From contig JARVGJ010000010.1 of assembly GCA_029762595.1 (NCBI GenBank), positions 19,218 through 83,217 of the forward strand: a stretch of 64,000 nucleotides of DNA. The letters are read 5' to 3'. The notes under the pieces are model-generated. The model worked only from the letters and a program-made list of their open reading frames with translations, did no database searches and was not told the origin of the DNA. This stretch comes from Methanolobus sp. (GTDB lineage Archaea > Halobacteriota > Methanosarcinia > Methanosarcinales > Methanosarcinaceae). The position numbers and the translations under genes are program-made. Shown in pieces: positions 48,367-57,108 of this stretch; the stretch's first letter is position 1, and every line of letters begins with the position of its first letter.

Positions 48367-49548
48367 ATGACCAGGAAAGTAGTACTTGCTTATTCAGGCG
48401 GGCTTGACACCTCAGTGTGCATCCCCCTGCTCAAAGAGGAATACGGCTACGATGAGGTAGTTACGGTAGCTGTAGATGTGGGCCAGCCGGAGGAGGACGT
48501 TAAGCAGGCAGAGGATAAGGCCCGGAAGATCAGTGACAAGCACTTCAACATTGATGCGCGTGAGGAATTCGTCAATGATTATATCTTCCCTTTGATCAAG
48601 GCCAACGGTGACTATGAAGGGTATGTGATGGGTACATCCATCGCCCGCCCGCTCATTGCCAGGAAGGTAGTTGAGATAGCAAATCAGGAAGGTGCTGTGG
48701 CACTTGCCCACGGCTGTACCGGCAAGGGTAACGACCAGCTGCGCTTTGAAGCTGTGTTCCGCCTGACCGATATGGATGTTATCGCACCCATGAGGGACAT
48801 GAATCTCACCCGTGAGTGGGAGATCGAGTATGCCAAAAAACACGGCATTCCCGTGACTGTCACCAGCGCAAAACCATGGAGTGTGGATGAGAACATCTGG
48901 AGCCGCAGTATTGAAGGCGGTAAACTGGAAGACCCGGGTTTTATCCCTCCTGAGGAGATATACCAGTGGACGGTTTCCCCTGAATCAGCACCTGCAGGCC
49001 AGCAGCTTGTCATAGGCTTTGAGAGTGGTGTCCCTGTATCCCTCGATGGCCAGAAAATGGGCGGCGTGGAGCTTATCGTGAAGCTCAACCAGATCGCTGG
49101 CTCACACGGCGTCGGCAGAACGGATATGATCGAGGATCGCGTACTGGGACTAAAAGCCCGTGAGAACTACGAGCACCCGGCAGCCACCGTGATCCTGACA
49201 GCCCACAAGGACCTTGAAAAGCTGGTGCTCACAAGGGCCGAGCTCAAGTTCAAGAAAAGTGTGGACGAGCAGTGGTCAGAACTTGCCTACTACGGCCTGG
49301 TGGACGAACCCCTCTACCACGACCTGAACGCCTTCATCAATAAGACCCAGGAACGCGTAACAGGCACTGTCACCGTGAAACTCCACAAAGGCAGCGTCAT
49401 CATACTCGCAAGGACATCCCCGTATGCGTTGTACTCAGAAGACCTTGTGTCCTTTGACAGCGCCACCATCGACCAGAAGGACGCCGAAGGGTTTGCCAAG
49501 TATCATGGCTTCCAGGCCAGGATGTACAGGAAGGTTGTTGAGAAGTAG
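48367..49548 (+). CDS. argG: Argininosuccinate synthase
   Basis: 393 residues. Joins citrulline and aspartate with ATP in arginine biosynthesis. The P-loop AYSGGLDTS near residue 9, [44 protein letters not shown] and the C-terminal PYALYSEDL are all present. Third gene of carA-carB-argG, 23 bp after carB, with AGGATAAG upstream. A perfect palindrome followed by T residues ends the transcript. Confidence 0.97.
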   Translation: MTRKVVLAYSGGLDTSVCIPLLKEEYGYDEVVTVAVDVGQPEEDVKQAEDKARKISDKHFNIDAREEFVNDYIFPLIKANGDYEGYVMGTSIARPLIARKVVEIANQEGAVALAHGCTGKGNDQLRFEAVFRLTDMDVIAPMRDMNLTREWEIEYAKKHGIPVTVTSAKPWSVDENIWSRSIEGGKLEDPGFIPPEEIYQWTVSPESAPAGQQLVIGFESGVPVSLDGQKMGGVELIVKLNQIAGSHGVGRTDMIEDRVLGLKARENYEHPAATVILTAHKDLEKLVLTRAELKFKKSVDEQWSELAYYGLVDEPLYHDLNAFINKTQERVTGTVTVKLHKGSVIILARTSPYALYSEDLVSFDSATIDQKDAEGFAKYHGFQARMYRKVVEK

Positions 49549-49553
49549 AATAG

Positions 49554-49577
49554 TCAGGAGCTAGCTCCTGATTTTTT
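49554..49577 (+). terminator. Terminator-like hairpin after argG
   Basis: TCAGGAGCT and AGCTCCTGA form a perfect 9-bp inverted repeat with no extra loop bases (49554-49571), followed by six T residues. Archaea stop mainly on T tracts, so the T run may be the working part. Confidence 0.75.
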
Positions 49578-49609
49578 ACATTAGTATTTATTGCGGTTAC
49601 GAATTGATA

Positions 49610-49903
49610 TTAAAGTCCGAGACCGTAATCTATCATACATCTTAAGTATCCTTTTCCTATTTCCGTTATTTTTACATTTATTGGGTTTGGTCCTGGTCCG
49701 GCCCATGGTAAAACTTTGTTCTGGATAACTATGTTGTGTTTTTCCATTTCATCAAAAATGGTATGTGTTTTACCATCTTCTGCAGGGATTCCTATTTCTT
49801 CTCTGATCAATGCTCTTGATTTTGTTTCTCCATTTTCGATTGATTTAAGGATCTTTCTTCGGAGTTGAGATGCTTCACTGTTTGGCTTTTTAGTTTTAGG
49901 CAT
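49610..49903 (-). CDS. Small helix-turn-helix-like hypothetical protein
   Basis: 97 residues, not assigned to a family. A basic N-terminus (PKTKKPN) leads to LRRKILKSIENGETKSRALIREEIGI, HTIFDEMEKHNIVIQNKV and ITEIGKGYLRC, which reads like a winged helix. A GAGGGGG ribosome-binding site supports the start. It faces argG and stands at the edge of a gene-poor region with lower GC than its neighbours. Confidence 0.72.
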   Translation of the reverse strand: MPKTKKPNSEASQLRRKILKSIENGETKSRALIREEIGIPAEDGKTHTIFDEMEKHNIVIQNKVLPWAGPGPNPINVKITEIGKGYLRCMIDYGLGL

Positions 49904-51079
49904 TGAATTCCCCCTCTAAATGAATATTTTAACTAGGTGTTATAATGCATTAAATAAATTTAAGCTTTTGTATTGATTTGTATTTTAGATAGTTGTTATT
50001 ATGATTTCCTTATTAAAGCATGTTCTTTTCAATATAACATAAGCTGAGATATCAAGCATACCTTTTAGAATAGGTTCTGAGTTTTTAAGCAACGAATTCT
50101 TGGTTAATCATCTTCATTAACTCATATAAATATTATAGAAATAATGACTACAAAAATAATCATTTATGCAATCCTAAAAACACGAAAAGGTAATCTCCCA
50201 CATGTCCCTCTTCAACAAAAGCAAACGAACAATTTCTTTGGCTCCTACAGTCGTTTCATGTATCTCACACTAGGCCAGTACACAGCAGACAATAAAGAAC
50301 AGGGAACTTACCATGAATAAGACAATTGAATTAATTCCAAAGGTTGGGATATCGACTCTTGGGTTGACATTGGCGGAAAATATACAGAACGTGGAAACCG
50401 GCTTTTTGCATTCTTATCCTTACGCCTGTTTAAGTTATTTCTCATAATAATGATGCTCATTATATATTAAAAAATAGATATATTTAAATAGTTGGAAATA
50501 ATACTAGGATTTGCAGTCACACAATCCAGGTGGTTGGTAGTGAATGCATGGAATCGGTGGTACGATATGGACTTATCGGACAACGCTGAAACAAAAAACG
50601 GATAACAATAAAAGAACGTTAACGGACCCTTTCCCCCTCTCCCCACACAAAAACGCAGGGTCTGTTGGCGTTCGAACTTTCAGCGATCCAATGAACTGGA
50701 GTATGAGCAAAAATGGGGTTATGTTCCTTTAGGAACGGGTTATTGTCAAAATGGGGTTATTGCCAGCATTTCAGGAAAGCGGCGGGGTTCCCGCTTTCCT
50801 CCCTCCAGGACAGATGCTCAGCTTTTTAGCTCTTTTTTCCATGCCAAATCATTCCCAATTCTTATAGCTCACTTTTGCTAATCTATTCCGGTTGGATATA
50901 TTGGAGGGTCAAGGCAATTGCGTCTTTATGTTCTTGCTTTTCTTGCTCGATGAATTCAATACCCTTCAGAATATATCATAGATGCAATAAACAAAAGGAT
51001 TAACAATAACGATGATGTTCTCTCCATACTTAGTACTAACAACAGCCTATACTTTTTACAAAACAGATAAGGACCAGCC
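49904..51079. other. Gene-poor region, 1.2 kb
   Basis: No convincing gene. A TATA-like ATATATTTAAATAG lies near 50475. Downstream the motif CAAAAATGGGGTTAT occurs near 50709 and, with one base less, near 50737. A strong stem GGAAAGCGG (50774-50782) with CCGCTTTCC (50791-50799) follows, then AGCTTTTTAGCT with a T run near 50820. A short transcript from about 50500 to 50840 is possible. Short frames at 50202 and 50313 do not resemble known proteins. Confidence 0.5.
50774..50799 (+). terminator. Strong 9-bp hairpin
   Basis: GGAAAGCGG and CCGCTTTCC pair perfectly around an 8-base G/T-rich loop. It could end a short RNA initiated near 50500. No long T tract follows directly. Confidence 0.45.
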
Positions 51080-51529
51080 ATGATAGATATAATGCCACTA
51101 CTGACAGATTATGGGTACATCAGCCTCTTTATCACAAGTTTTCTGGCCTCAACGCTATTACCACTTGGTTCTGAGGGACTTGTGGTGCTTATGGTCCTTA
51201 ACAAATTCAATATATATACCGTTGTGCTTGTGGCATCCGTGGCAAATTTCCTGGGGGCTTGTACTTCCTACTATATAGGATACACAGGGAGAAGCCTTGT
51301 TATAAGCAAATACCTGGGCATATCAGAAGGTCATCTTAAGCGTGCAGAAGAAAGTTTCAGGAAATACGGGGCATTTTCCCTTCTTTTTACCTGGCTGCCA
51401 GGCATAGGGGATGCGATTACAGTGGCAGGAGGGATCTTAAAGTACAGGTTCAGCTATTTTGCAATCCTTGTCTTTGCAGGAAAACTGTTCAGGTACATGG
51501 CTGTGGCCTATCTTGCCAGCAGATACTGA
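51080..51529 (+). CDS. YqaA/DedA-like membrane protein
   Basis: 149 residues with four or five membrane helices. The order LFITSFLASTLLPLGSEGLVV, ANFLGACTSYYIGY, FRKYGAFSLLFTWLPGIGDAITVAGG and the closing AYLASRY matches the YqaA subgroup of the SNARE-associated/DedA superfamily, which is linked to lipid flipping and membrane energetics in bacteria. AAGGA upstream of the ATG. Convergent with the DUF1638 gene. Confidence 0.88.
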   Translation: MIDIMPLLTDYGYISLFITSFLASTLLPLGSEGLVVLMVLNKFNIYTVVLVASVANFLGACTSYYIGYTGRSLVISKYLGISEGHLKRAEESFRKYGAFSLLFTWLPGIGDAITVAGGILKYRFSYFAILVFAGKLFRYMAVAYLASRY

Positions 51530-51580
51530 GCATACGCTGTGGATCTTACAGTTAGCTGGTCAGGAAAGATACTCGGACAT

Positions 51581-52462
51581 TCAGGATGTTCTGATAGTCT
51601 CTGGAACGATCGTGGCCTGCTGTTCACTTAAGATGCCCTGCGAAGCTCCAATGGCAACCCTGGAAATCGAATGGTGTGACATTACCATTTCTCTGAAATC
51701 GGCATATGAATCTTTGATCAGATCGCGATTGCCCTGGACCTCCAATATGTTCAGCCTGAATAGGTCAGCAAACTTTTCCATTTCTTCCTGAGCGCCTTCT
51801 GTGTACGAAGTACCGGTATTTATCGTTACGACTGTTTCATAACCCATTGAATCAAGGACAAACTTTGCCATGTCGATATCATCGGTATTTTCAATAAAAC
51901 CACAGTGCTTGAACATCTCTTTCCAGTTGCGGGCCCACATCGGTGTCATCACAAGTGCGCTCTTCCTGTTAAAACTGGCAGTCATCTTCAAAAAAGACTT
52001 CCTTCCACCTATAACAGCGCCGATGCAATCATCAACTATCTTTCCATCGTTGTCCTTCAGTATAGAAACAGGGCAAGTTAATTGTTCCAGGTCCTTTTCT
52101 ATCTTTTTGAGCACATTCCCACACAGACCATAGAACAGGAAGATACCATCAGAGAAATAAGAGATATGTTTCACATTTTCATAGACCTGGTCCTTGAGGG
52201 ATCTGGGATCCCCATGCAATTCAAGGCCCATAATATTGATCGTTACAACATAACTATCCATACTGACAGATCTGTATGCCCTTTTAATCTTATCGACAGA
52301 CATGACCCTATGAGGCAGACCTGCTTTGACCAGCTTTTCCACAATTCCGGCACATTCATCATTTTGAAAGACCATGATCTCATCTATGCCCGGATCATTG
52401 CATAAAGTATCAATGATCTCATCCTCAAACATCCGACATCCAGTTATGTTGATTACTGTCAT
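51581..52462 (-). CDS. DUF1638 domain protein
   Basis: About 293 residues. The domain begins with INITGCRMFEDEIIDTL and contains IFLFYGLCGN, DDCIGAVIGGRKSFL and a C-terminal VVTINTGTSYTEGAQEEM. The family occurs mainly in methanogens and anaerobes that use corrinoid methyltransferases; its function is unknown. Two conserved cysteines (in TGC and GLCGN, with DDCIG as a third) could form a metal site; this is speculation. The methionine at 52462 has AGAGGAAAG upstream. The frame continues to 52624, but that extension is unlike the family. Confidence 0.85.
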   Translation of the reverse strand: MTVINITGCRMFEDEIIDTLCNDPGIDEIMVFQNDECAGIVEKLVKAGLPHRVMSVDKIKRAYRSVSMDSYVVTINIMGLELHGDPRSLKDQVYENVKHISYFSDGIFLFYGLCGNVLKKIEKDLEQLTCPVSILKDNDGKIVDDCIGAVIGGRKSFLKMTASFNRKSALVMTPMWARNWKEMFKHCGFIENTDDIDMAKFVLDSMGYETVVTINTGTSYTEGAQEEMEKFADLFRLNILEVQGNRDLIKDSYADFREMVMSHHSISRVAIGASQGILSEQQATIVPETIRTS

Positions 52463-53263
52463 TTTGCTTTCCTCTTTATTACATGAATTGTAAATCAGAG
52501 GTGTTAACAAAGACAACAACGAAAATATGATCCAGTCTTTAATCTTTGTCCGAACCAATGCCTTTATCGATGCTGCCGATATTATCAATACCTTCGATAT
52601 TATCTGCTTTATGGATAATGGCATATAACTGTATGCTTAACACCGTTAACAAAAAGAAGAACGTAGCGAAGTGATTTGATGTAACAGCGTTAACAATAGC
52701 CTATATCAGTTCATATACTCAGGGTTTTAGGAATTCATTTTAATATTTAATATGAAGGTGAACATTTTAAGATATGATACCGTTATCGCTGTGAGCTGAG
52801 GCCTGCAGAGGAACCTACCACTAACTGCAGATTTCCCATCCTCACACACGAATAACCAAGTATATAAACGCGATTAATCAAGGACATAAACGTCTTCATT
52901 CATTTTTATTTGCCTTCTGTCTGCTGGATATAAGCTTAATGCTGGAAATAAGATCAAATAAACAGAACCACGTTTCAATCGAAACATTTTCGTCCAATTC
53001 TGGAATATATGTAAAAAAATAACTGGTTCAGTAAACAAGGTTGAAGCTGATTTTATTGTAATGTTTTACAGGAGTTTCTTAACAGGAGTTTCAGATTTTC
53101 AATCTGTAACAATTTCCAGAAAATTGAAAACAGAGATTAATCTGAATCCTCCTGATATTACATTTCCTAGCTATTTTCATAGCATCTCTTTCATTCGGTT
53201 TTTGCAGGAAATTATCTGCGTTTAGAAAATGCTACCATGATCAAAGACCATCAGTTTAAACTC
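52463..53263. other. Intergenic region, 0.8 kb
   Basis: AT-rich; no gene found on either strand. Two direct copies of ACAGGAGTTTC lie at 53068 and 53082, followed at once by a perfect hairpin CAGATT-TTC-AATCTG (53092-53106). Confidence 0.5.
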
Positions 53264-53704
53264 TTAGGGAATTACAAGTACGGGTCTTTTAGCGTGACGT
53301 ACCACATTCTCTGCAACACTTCCAAGCAGTATGTGGCTAAGCCCGGTCATTCCCAGAGTTCCCATCACAATTAGATCCACATCGTTCTCTGCAGCATATT
53401 CCACTATACCGTCTGAAGGGGTCTTATCTTCGATTATCACCGGCTCTACTTCAACACCTGTTTGTTTGCCGACATCGATAACATATTCTGTGGCTTTCTT
53501 ACCCTTATCCTTAAGATGTTCTTCAAGTGATCGGGACCACATCTCGCCACGCATGGCAAGAGTCACACCACTGGGCGGTACAACATAAAGGGCAGCAACC
53601 CTGGCACCATTGGTCTTGGCAAATTCTATACCCCATTCCACGGCATTCATAACGTTCTCAGATCCATCCGTAGCTATGGCTATATTTTTAATAGTTACAC
53701 TCAT
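53264..53704 (-). CDS. Universal stress protein (UspA family)
   Basis: 146 residues, one Usp domain. NIAIATDGSENVMNAVEWG at the start, ALYVVPP, and the ATP-binding motif VMGTLGMTGLSHILLGSVAENVVRHAKRPVLVI (the G-2x-G-9x-G-S type) at the end are intact. It probably binds ATP and dimerises in the cytoplasm. The GGGGGTT ribosome-binding site supports the start. Confidence 0.95.
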   Translation of the reverse strand: MSVTIKNIAIATDGSENVMNAVEWGIEFAKTNGARVAALYVVPPSGVTLAMRGEMWSRSLEEHLKDKGKKATEYVIDVGKQTGVEVEPVIIEDKTPSDGIVEYAAENDVDLIVMGTLGMTGLSHILLGSVAENVVRHAKRPVLVIP

Positions 53705-53974
53705 ATTTAACCCCCATTTTATTAATGGAGTTCAATTTACATATACTTGGCGCACAGACAGACATAGATAATATATCCCTACAGATAATATATCTGATTA
53801 TCTCTGAGAGACTGGATTAAATGACTTTCATCCCACACATGACACTTTGCACACAAGAGGAATCCCTGATTCCAAAATTAGATATAATGAAAGAACAAAT
53901 GGTAGAACATATTTAGATTGATGAAATAATTACTGAGAAGGATATAATAGAGAAAAGGATGTAAGAGGGATTCA

Positions 53975-54484
53975 ATGAAGGAAAAGGAGAAACTTAAAAG
54001 AAGCCGGGATGACCGCATTGTTGCAGGGGTTGCTGGCGGTGTTGGGAAATATTTTGACACCGATCCCACCTTCATAAGACTTCTCTTTGTTATCACGGTG
54101 TTTATAACAGAGGGACTAATGATATGGGTATACATACTTATGGCAATAATCGTTCCTGAAGAAGAAAAGAAAAAAAAGATGCTTAAAGCCGGTGAAGAGG
54201 AAAAGGAAGCTGTAACTATAAATGATCCTGATCTTGAAAATGACTCTTTCACACAGGAAGAGGACGAGCCCGGGATAGAACAAGAAGAAGAAGCTCCTGA
54301 AAACAACGAAAAGAAAAAAGAAGATAACGGCTCAGGGATCTGGCTTGGAATCGGTCTGGTAGTCCTGGGTCTGCTTCTTGTTATTGACAGATTAGATATA
54401 TTCTGGTGGCTCACCTGGAGCATTATGTGGCCATTTCTACTGGTTCTTCTTGGAATATGGATCATCCTGAGACGCAGCGGGTGA
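53975..54484 (+). CDS. PspC domain protein with C-terminal DUF5668-like region
   Basis: 169 residues. The N-terminal PspC domain (RSRDDRIVAGVAGGVGKYFDTDPTFIRLLFV) with one membrane helix is followed by a very acidic linker (about residues 70-115, many E and K) and two C-terminal helices of DUF5668/LiaF type (LGIGLVVLGLLLVIDRL, MWPFLLVLLGIWIIL). Related bacterial proteins sense envelope stress. It ends 4 bp before the next gene, which carries the same DUF5668 motif. Confidence 0.88.
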   Translation: MKEKEKLKRSRDDRIVAGVAGGVGKYFDTDPTFIRLLFVITVFITEGLMIWVYILMAIIVPEEEKKKKMLKAGEEEKEAVTINDPDLENDSFTQEEDEPGIEQEEEAPENNEKKKEDNGSGIWLGIGLVVLGLLLVIDRLDIFWWLTWSIMWPFLLVLLGIWIILRRSG

Positions 54485-54488
54485 GTAT

Positions 54489-54824
54489 ATGAGACATCAC
54501 AGAGGCATCCTTGGCGGATTGCTGCTGGTCGTAGCTGGTATCCTGTTCCTCTTAAATAACATTGGGATGCTGCCCACTGGTTTCTGGTGGGCCCTTCTTG
54601 ACCTCTGGCCGGCACTTATAATAATCCTTGGTCTTGATATCATTGCAGAATACAGTCACTCCAACCTTACAGCTTATGCAATGTATGCCGCAGAGGCTTT
54701 GCTGCTCATCACAGTTGTATTGTATGCATGGTCCTTTCCCTATGAACAAGCCCCTTCCTTCCTGCAGTACTTCCCATTTTTGCACGTACTGGAGAATGTA
54801 ATGCATGGTTTTTATCTCTCATGA
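54489..54824 (+). CDS. DUF5668 membrane protein
   Basis: 111 residues. The unit RGILGGLLLVVAGILFLLNNIG then LLDLWPALIIILGLDII is the DUF5668 hairpin also found at the end of the gene before it. A third helix (AEALLLITVVLYAW) follows. It is 4 bp from the PspC gene and probably forms a two-protein membrane unit with it. Confidence 0.85.
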   Translation: MRHHRGILGGLLLVVAGILFLLNNIGMLPTGFWWALLDLWPALIIILGLDIIAEYSHSNLTAYAMYAAEALLLITVVLYAWSFPYEQAPSFLQYFPFLHVLENVMHGFYLS

Positions 54825-54930
54825 GATGCAGAAAACGCCTGCATAACTGCGAACCGGTTTGAAGTTTAGACAATTCTTTAATATGTAGGAGTCATACTAT
54901 AGTATATACATTAAGAAGGAGGATTAAAAT

Positions 54931-55674
54931 TTGTCACAGGGAAATAACAATAATATGACATATTACATCGTCATCGCATTGACGGTCGTTCTTGTACTGA
55001 TGGCAGCAACGATATATGCCAATTCACAGACAGGATATTCAACGGATACACCAAATACCATACAAATGAACGGGAAGGCAGAAAAGATGATCGTGCCTGA
55101 TACTGCACAACTAAGCATTGGCGTTGTTATCGAGGCCCCTACTTCCAATGAAGCGACCCAGCAGAACGCAGCCATCATGAGCGTGGTCCTGGATGAGCTC
55201 AAAGCACTTGGGCTTGAGGACAGGGAGATACAGACATCATACGTCTCCGTATACCCGGTATACAACTATGATGGAAAGCGGACCATCGAAGGATATTCAG
55301 CCTCAAACAGCGTACAGGTGACCACTACAAAAATGGATATCCTGGGTGATATCATAGACCGCTCTGCAGCCTCCGGTGCAAACCAGATAGGTGGTATCTA
55401 TTTCACAGTATCCGATGAAAAACAAAAGGAGCTGCGCGAAGAGCTTATAAACGAGGCAGTTGCCGATGCATCATCAAAGGCCGAGATGCTTGCCAGCAGC
55501 CTGGGTGTCAGTATCGTCGGTGTGCAGACATCATCCATAAGTGACAGTACCCAGCCAAGGATATATTACGACATGATGGAGGCACCCATGGAAGAAGCTG
55601 CTATGGACACACCCGTAGAGCCCGGTGAGTCAAGCGTATCTATATCTGTCTATGTCACATACCTTATAGGATAA
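54931..55674 (+). CDS. SIMPL (DUF541) domain protein, membrane-anchored
   Basis: 247 residues. An N-terminal helix (YYIVIALTVVLVLMAATIYA) anchors the protein; the rest is the SIMPL domain: IQMNGKAEKMIVPDTAQLSIGV, ALGLEDREIQTSYVSVYPVY, GYSASNSVQVTT, and a C-terminal ISVYVTYLIG. The family occurs in bacterial and archaeal envelopes; some bacterial members (BP26) form rings. The start is TTG with a near-perfect AAGGAGG site. Just downstream, GGTGA (55696) and TCACC (55714) can form a stem that may end the transcript. Confidence 0.9.
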   Translation: MSQGNNNNMTYYIVIALTVVLVLMAATIYANSQTGYSTDTPNTIQMNGKAEKMIVPDTAQLSIGVVIEAPTSNEATQQNAAIMSVVLDELKALGLEDREIQTSYVSVYPVYNYDGKRTIEGYSASNSVQVTTTKMDILGDIIDRSAASGANQIGGIYFTVSDEKQKELREELINEAVADASSKAEMLASSLGVSIVGVQTSSISDSTQPRIYYDMMEAPMEEAAMDTPVEPGESSVSISVYVTYLIG

Positions 55675-55818
55675 GTGTAAGGACCGTGCATATTGGGTGA
55701 CCTTCTAAGAGGATCACCTGCACCCTTTCATTTTTGCATGAGAGGAAGGCATACTGTCCGATATTTGCCCTCCACATGATCTTTTTTTAACTACGACTGC
55801 CAGAGGCTGGAAATACCC

Positions 55819-55863
55819 TATACATCTGGAAATTATACATCTGGAAATTATACATCTGGAAAC
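55819..55863 (+). repeat. Three tandem 15-bp repeats
   Basis: TATACATCTGGAAAT occurs three times without gaps (55819, 55834, 55849); only the final base of the last copy differs. They lie about 100 bp upstream of a probable TATA box. Confidence 0.85.
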
Positions 55864-55998
55864 AGGAACTTTTATTAAATTTGAATTCCTAATGTAATTT
55901 AATCATTGAGAATATTTAAAGTAACTTTATCATTGAAAATGTTTTATTTATTTAGTTATTGATATATTTATGTGGTTGGTTGATTGTTTATTTGTTTG

Positions 55999-56034
<36 letters not shown>

Positions 56035-56060
56035 TTATCATTGAACATTGGGGGACAAGA

Positions 56061-56855
56061 ATGGGAAAAGAGCAAAACTGCACGATAATAAAGATAATTA
56101 CACTGCTGACATTTCTGACAATGGTCATTGTCAATATATTGGCCAATAGTCTTCCGATAAACGGTGTCACCGCAGGCCAGGTCTCTGACTTTTATCCCAA
56201 TCTTTTTGCTCCGGCAGGGCTGACCTTTGCAATATGGGGACTAATATATCTGCTTCTTGCAGGCTATACGCTCTACCAGCTAGGCCTCTTCAGGGAAGGT
56301 AATGAATCATACAGTAGCGGGCTGTTGTGCAGGATCAGTGTGGTCTTCTCTGTTTCATCTATTGCAAATGCATCCTGGATCTTTGCATGGCACTACCAGA
56401 TAATCCCATTATCCCTGTTACTCATCGTTGTTATGCTCATTTGCCTTATCAAGATAAATGAAATGACGAGCAAGGGAAGTCTTACAGGAAGAGATTATCT
56501 TTTCGTCCGCTTACCTTTTAGCATATACTTTGGCTGGATAACCGTGGCAACCATTGCCAATGTTACCATATTGCTTGTCAGTATAGGCTGGACAGGATTT
56601 GGCCTGGATGAGACTATCTGGACCGTACTGGTCCTTGCTGTGGGACTGATCATAGCCCTTGCAACAATGCTGAAGAACAGGGATGTTGCCTATGGACTTG
56701 TTATCGTCTGGGCATATGCAGGAATACTGCTAAAACATGTGTCAGCTGATGGATGGGCATTCCAGTATCCTGTAGTTATCTATACAGTGCTTATTTGCAT
56801 AGCCATATTAGTTTATGCCGAGGCAAAGCTCTTATCAAAAAAAGCAAGATTATAA
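56061..56855 (+). CDS. TspO-like tryptophan-rich membrane protein
   Basis: 264 residues with seven or more membrane helices. ANSLPINGVTAGQVSDFYPNLFAPAGLTFAIWGLIYLLL is the diagnostic segment of a group annotated as tryptophan-rich sensory protein, distantly related to TspO/MBR; later WIFAWHYQ and YFGWITVATIANV fit. Ligand unknown. A GGGGGACAAGA site precedes the ATG. The GTTA microsatellite in its leader could tune expression. Confidence 0.82.
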   Translation: MGKEQNCTIIKIITLLTFLTMVIVNILANSLPINGVTAGQVSDFYPNLFAPAGLTFAIWGLIYLLLAGYTLYQLGLFREGNESYSSGLLCRISVVFSVSSIANASWIFAWHYQIIPLSLLLIVVMLICLIKINEMTSKGSLTGRDYLFVRLPFSIYFGWITVATIANVTILLVSIGWTGFGLDETIWTVLVLAVGLIIALATMLKNRDVAYGLVIVWAYAGILLKHVSADGWAFQYPVVIYTVLICIAILVYAEAKLLSKKARL

Positions 56856-57108
56856 GGATCTTCAGTGCATTGATATCAGACCATGATCAGATAGAGACCA
56901 GATCCGGCTCTTTAAAAACCTTTGAATTGGGTTTAAACAGTGTTCATGGAGAATGCACAGAGTGAAAATATTCGACCTTCTGCATGAACCCTGTGTACTT
57001 TGTGGCTGCATCTGACCGCAGTTAAGCTTGCAGAATGAGGAAAACTGCAAAGCCACTGTAAAGAGCCACATTTACCAACCCTTATTTTATCAGTCCTTAT
57101 TTTGATTT

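Noticed and set aside
50661..50690. GTTCGAA near 50669, resembling a tRNA T-loop
   Set aside because: The flanking bases do not form the 5-bp T stem and no acceptor or anticodon arm can be drawn.
50544..50732. 62-codon plus-strand frame in the gene-poor region
   Set aside because: Composition is not protein-like and the frame crosses the repeat and hairpin elements; no ribosome-binding site.
53878..54615. Long open frame on the minus strand opposite the PspC gene
   Set aside because: Serine-rich shadow of the plus-strand gene, which has clear domains and a ribosome-binding pattern; no family resemblance.
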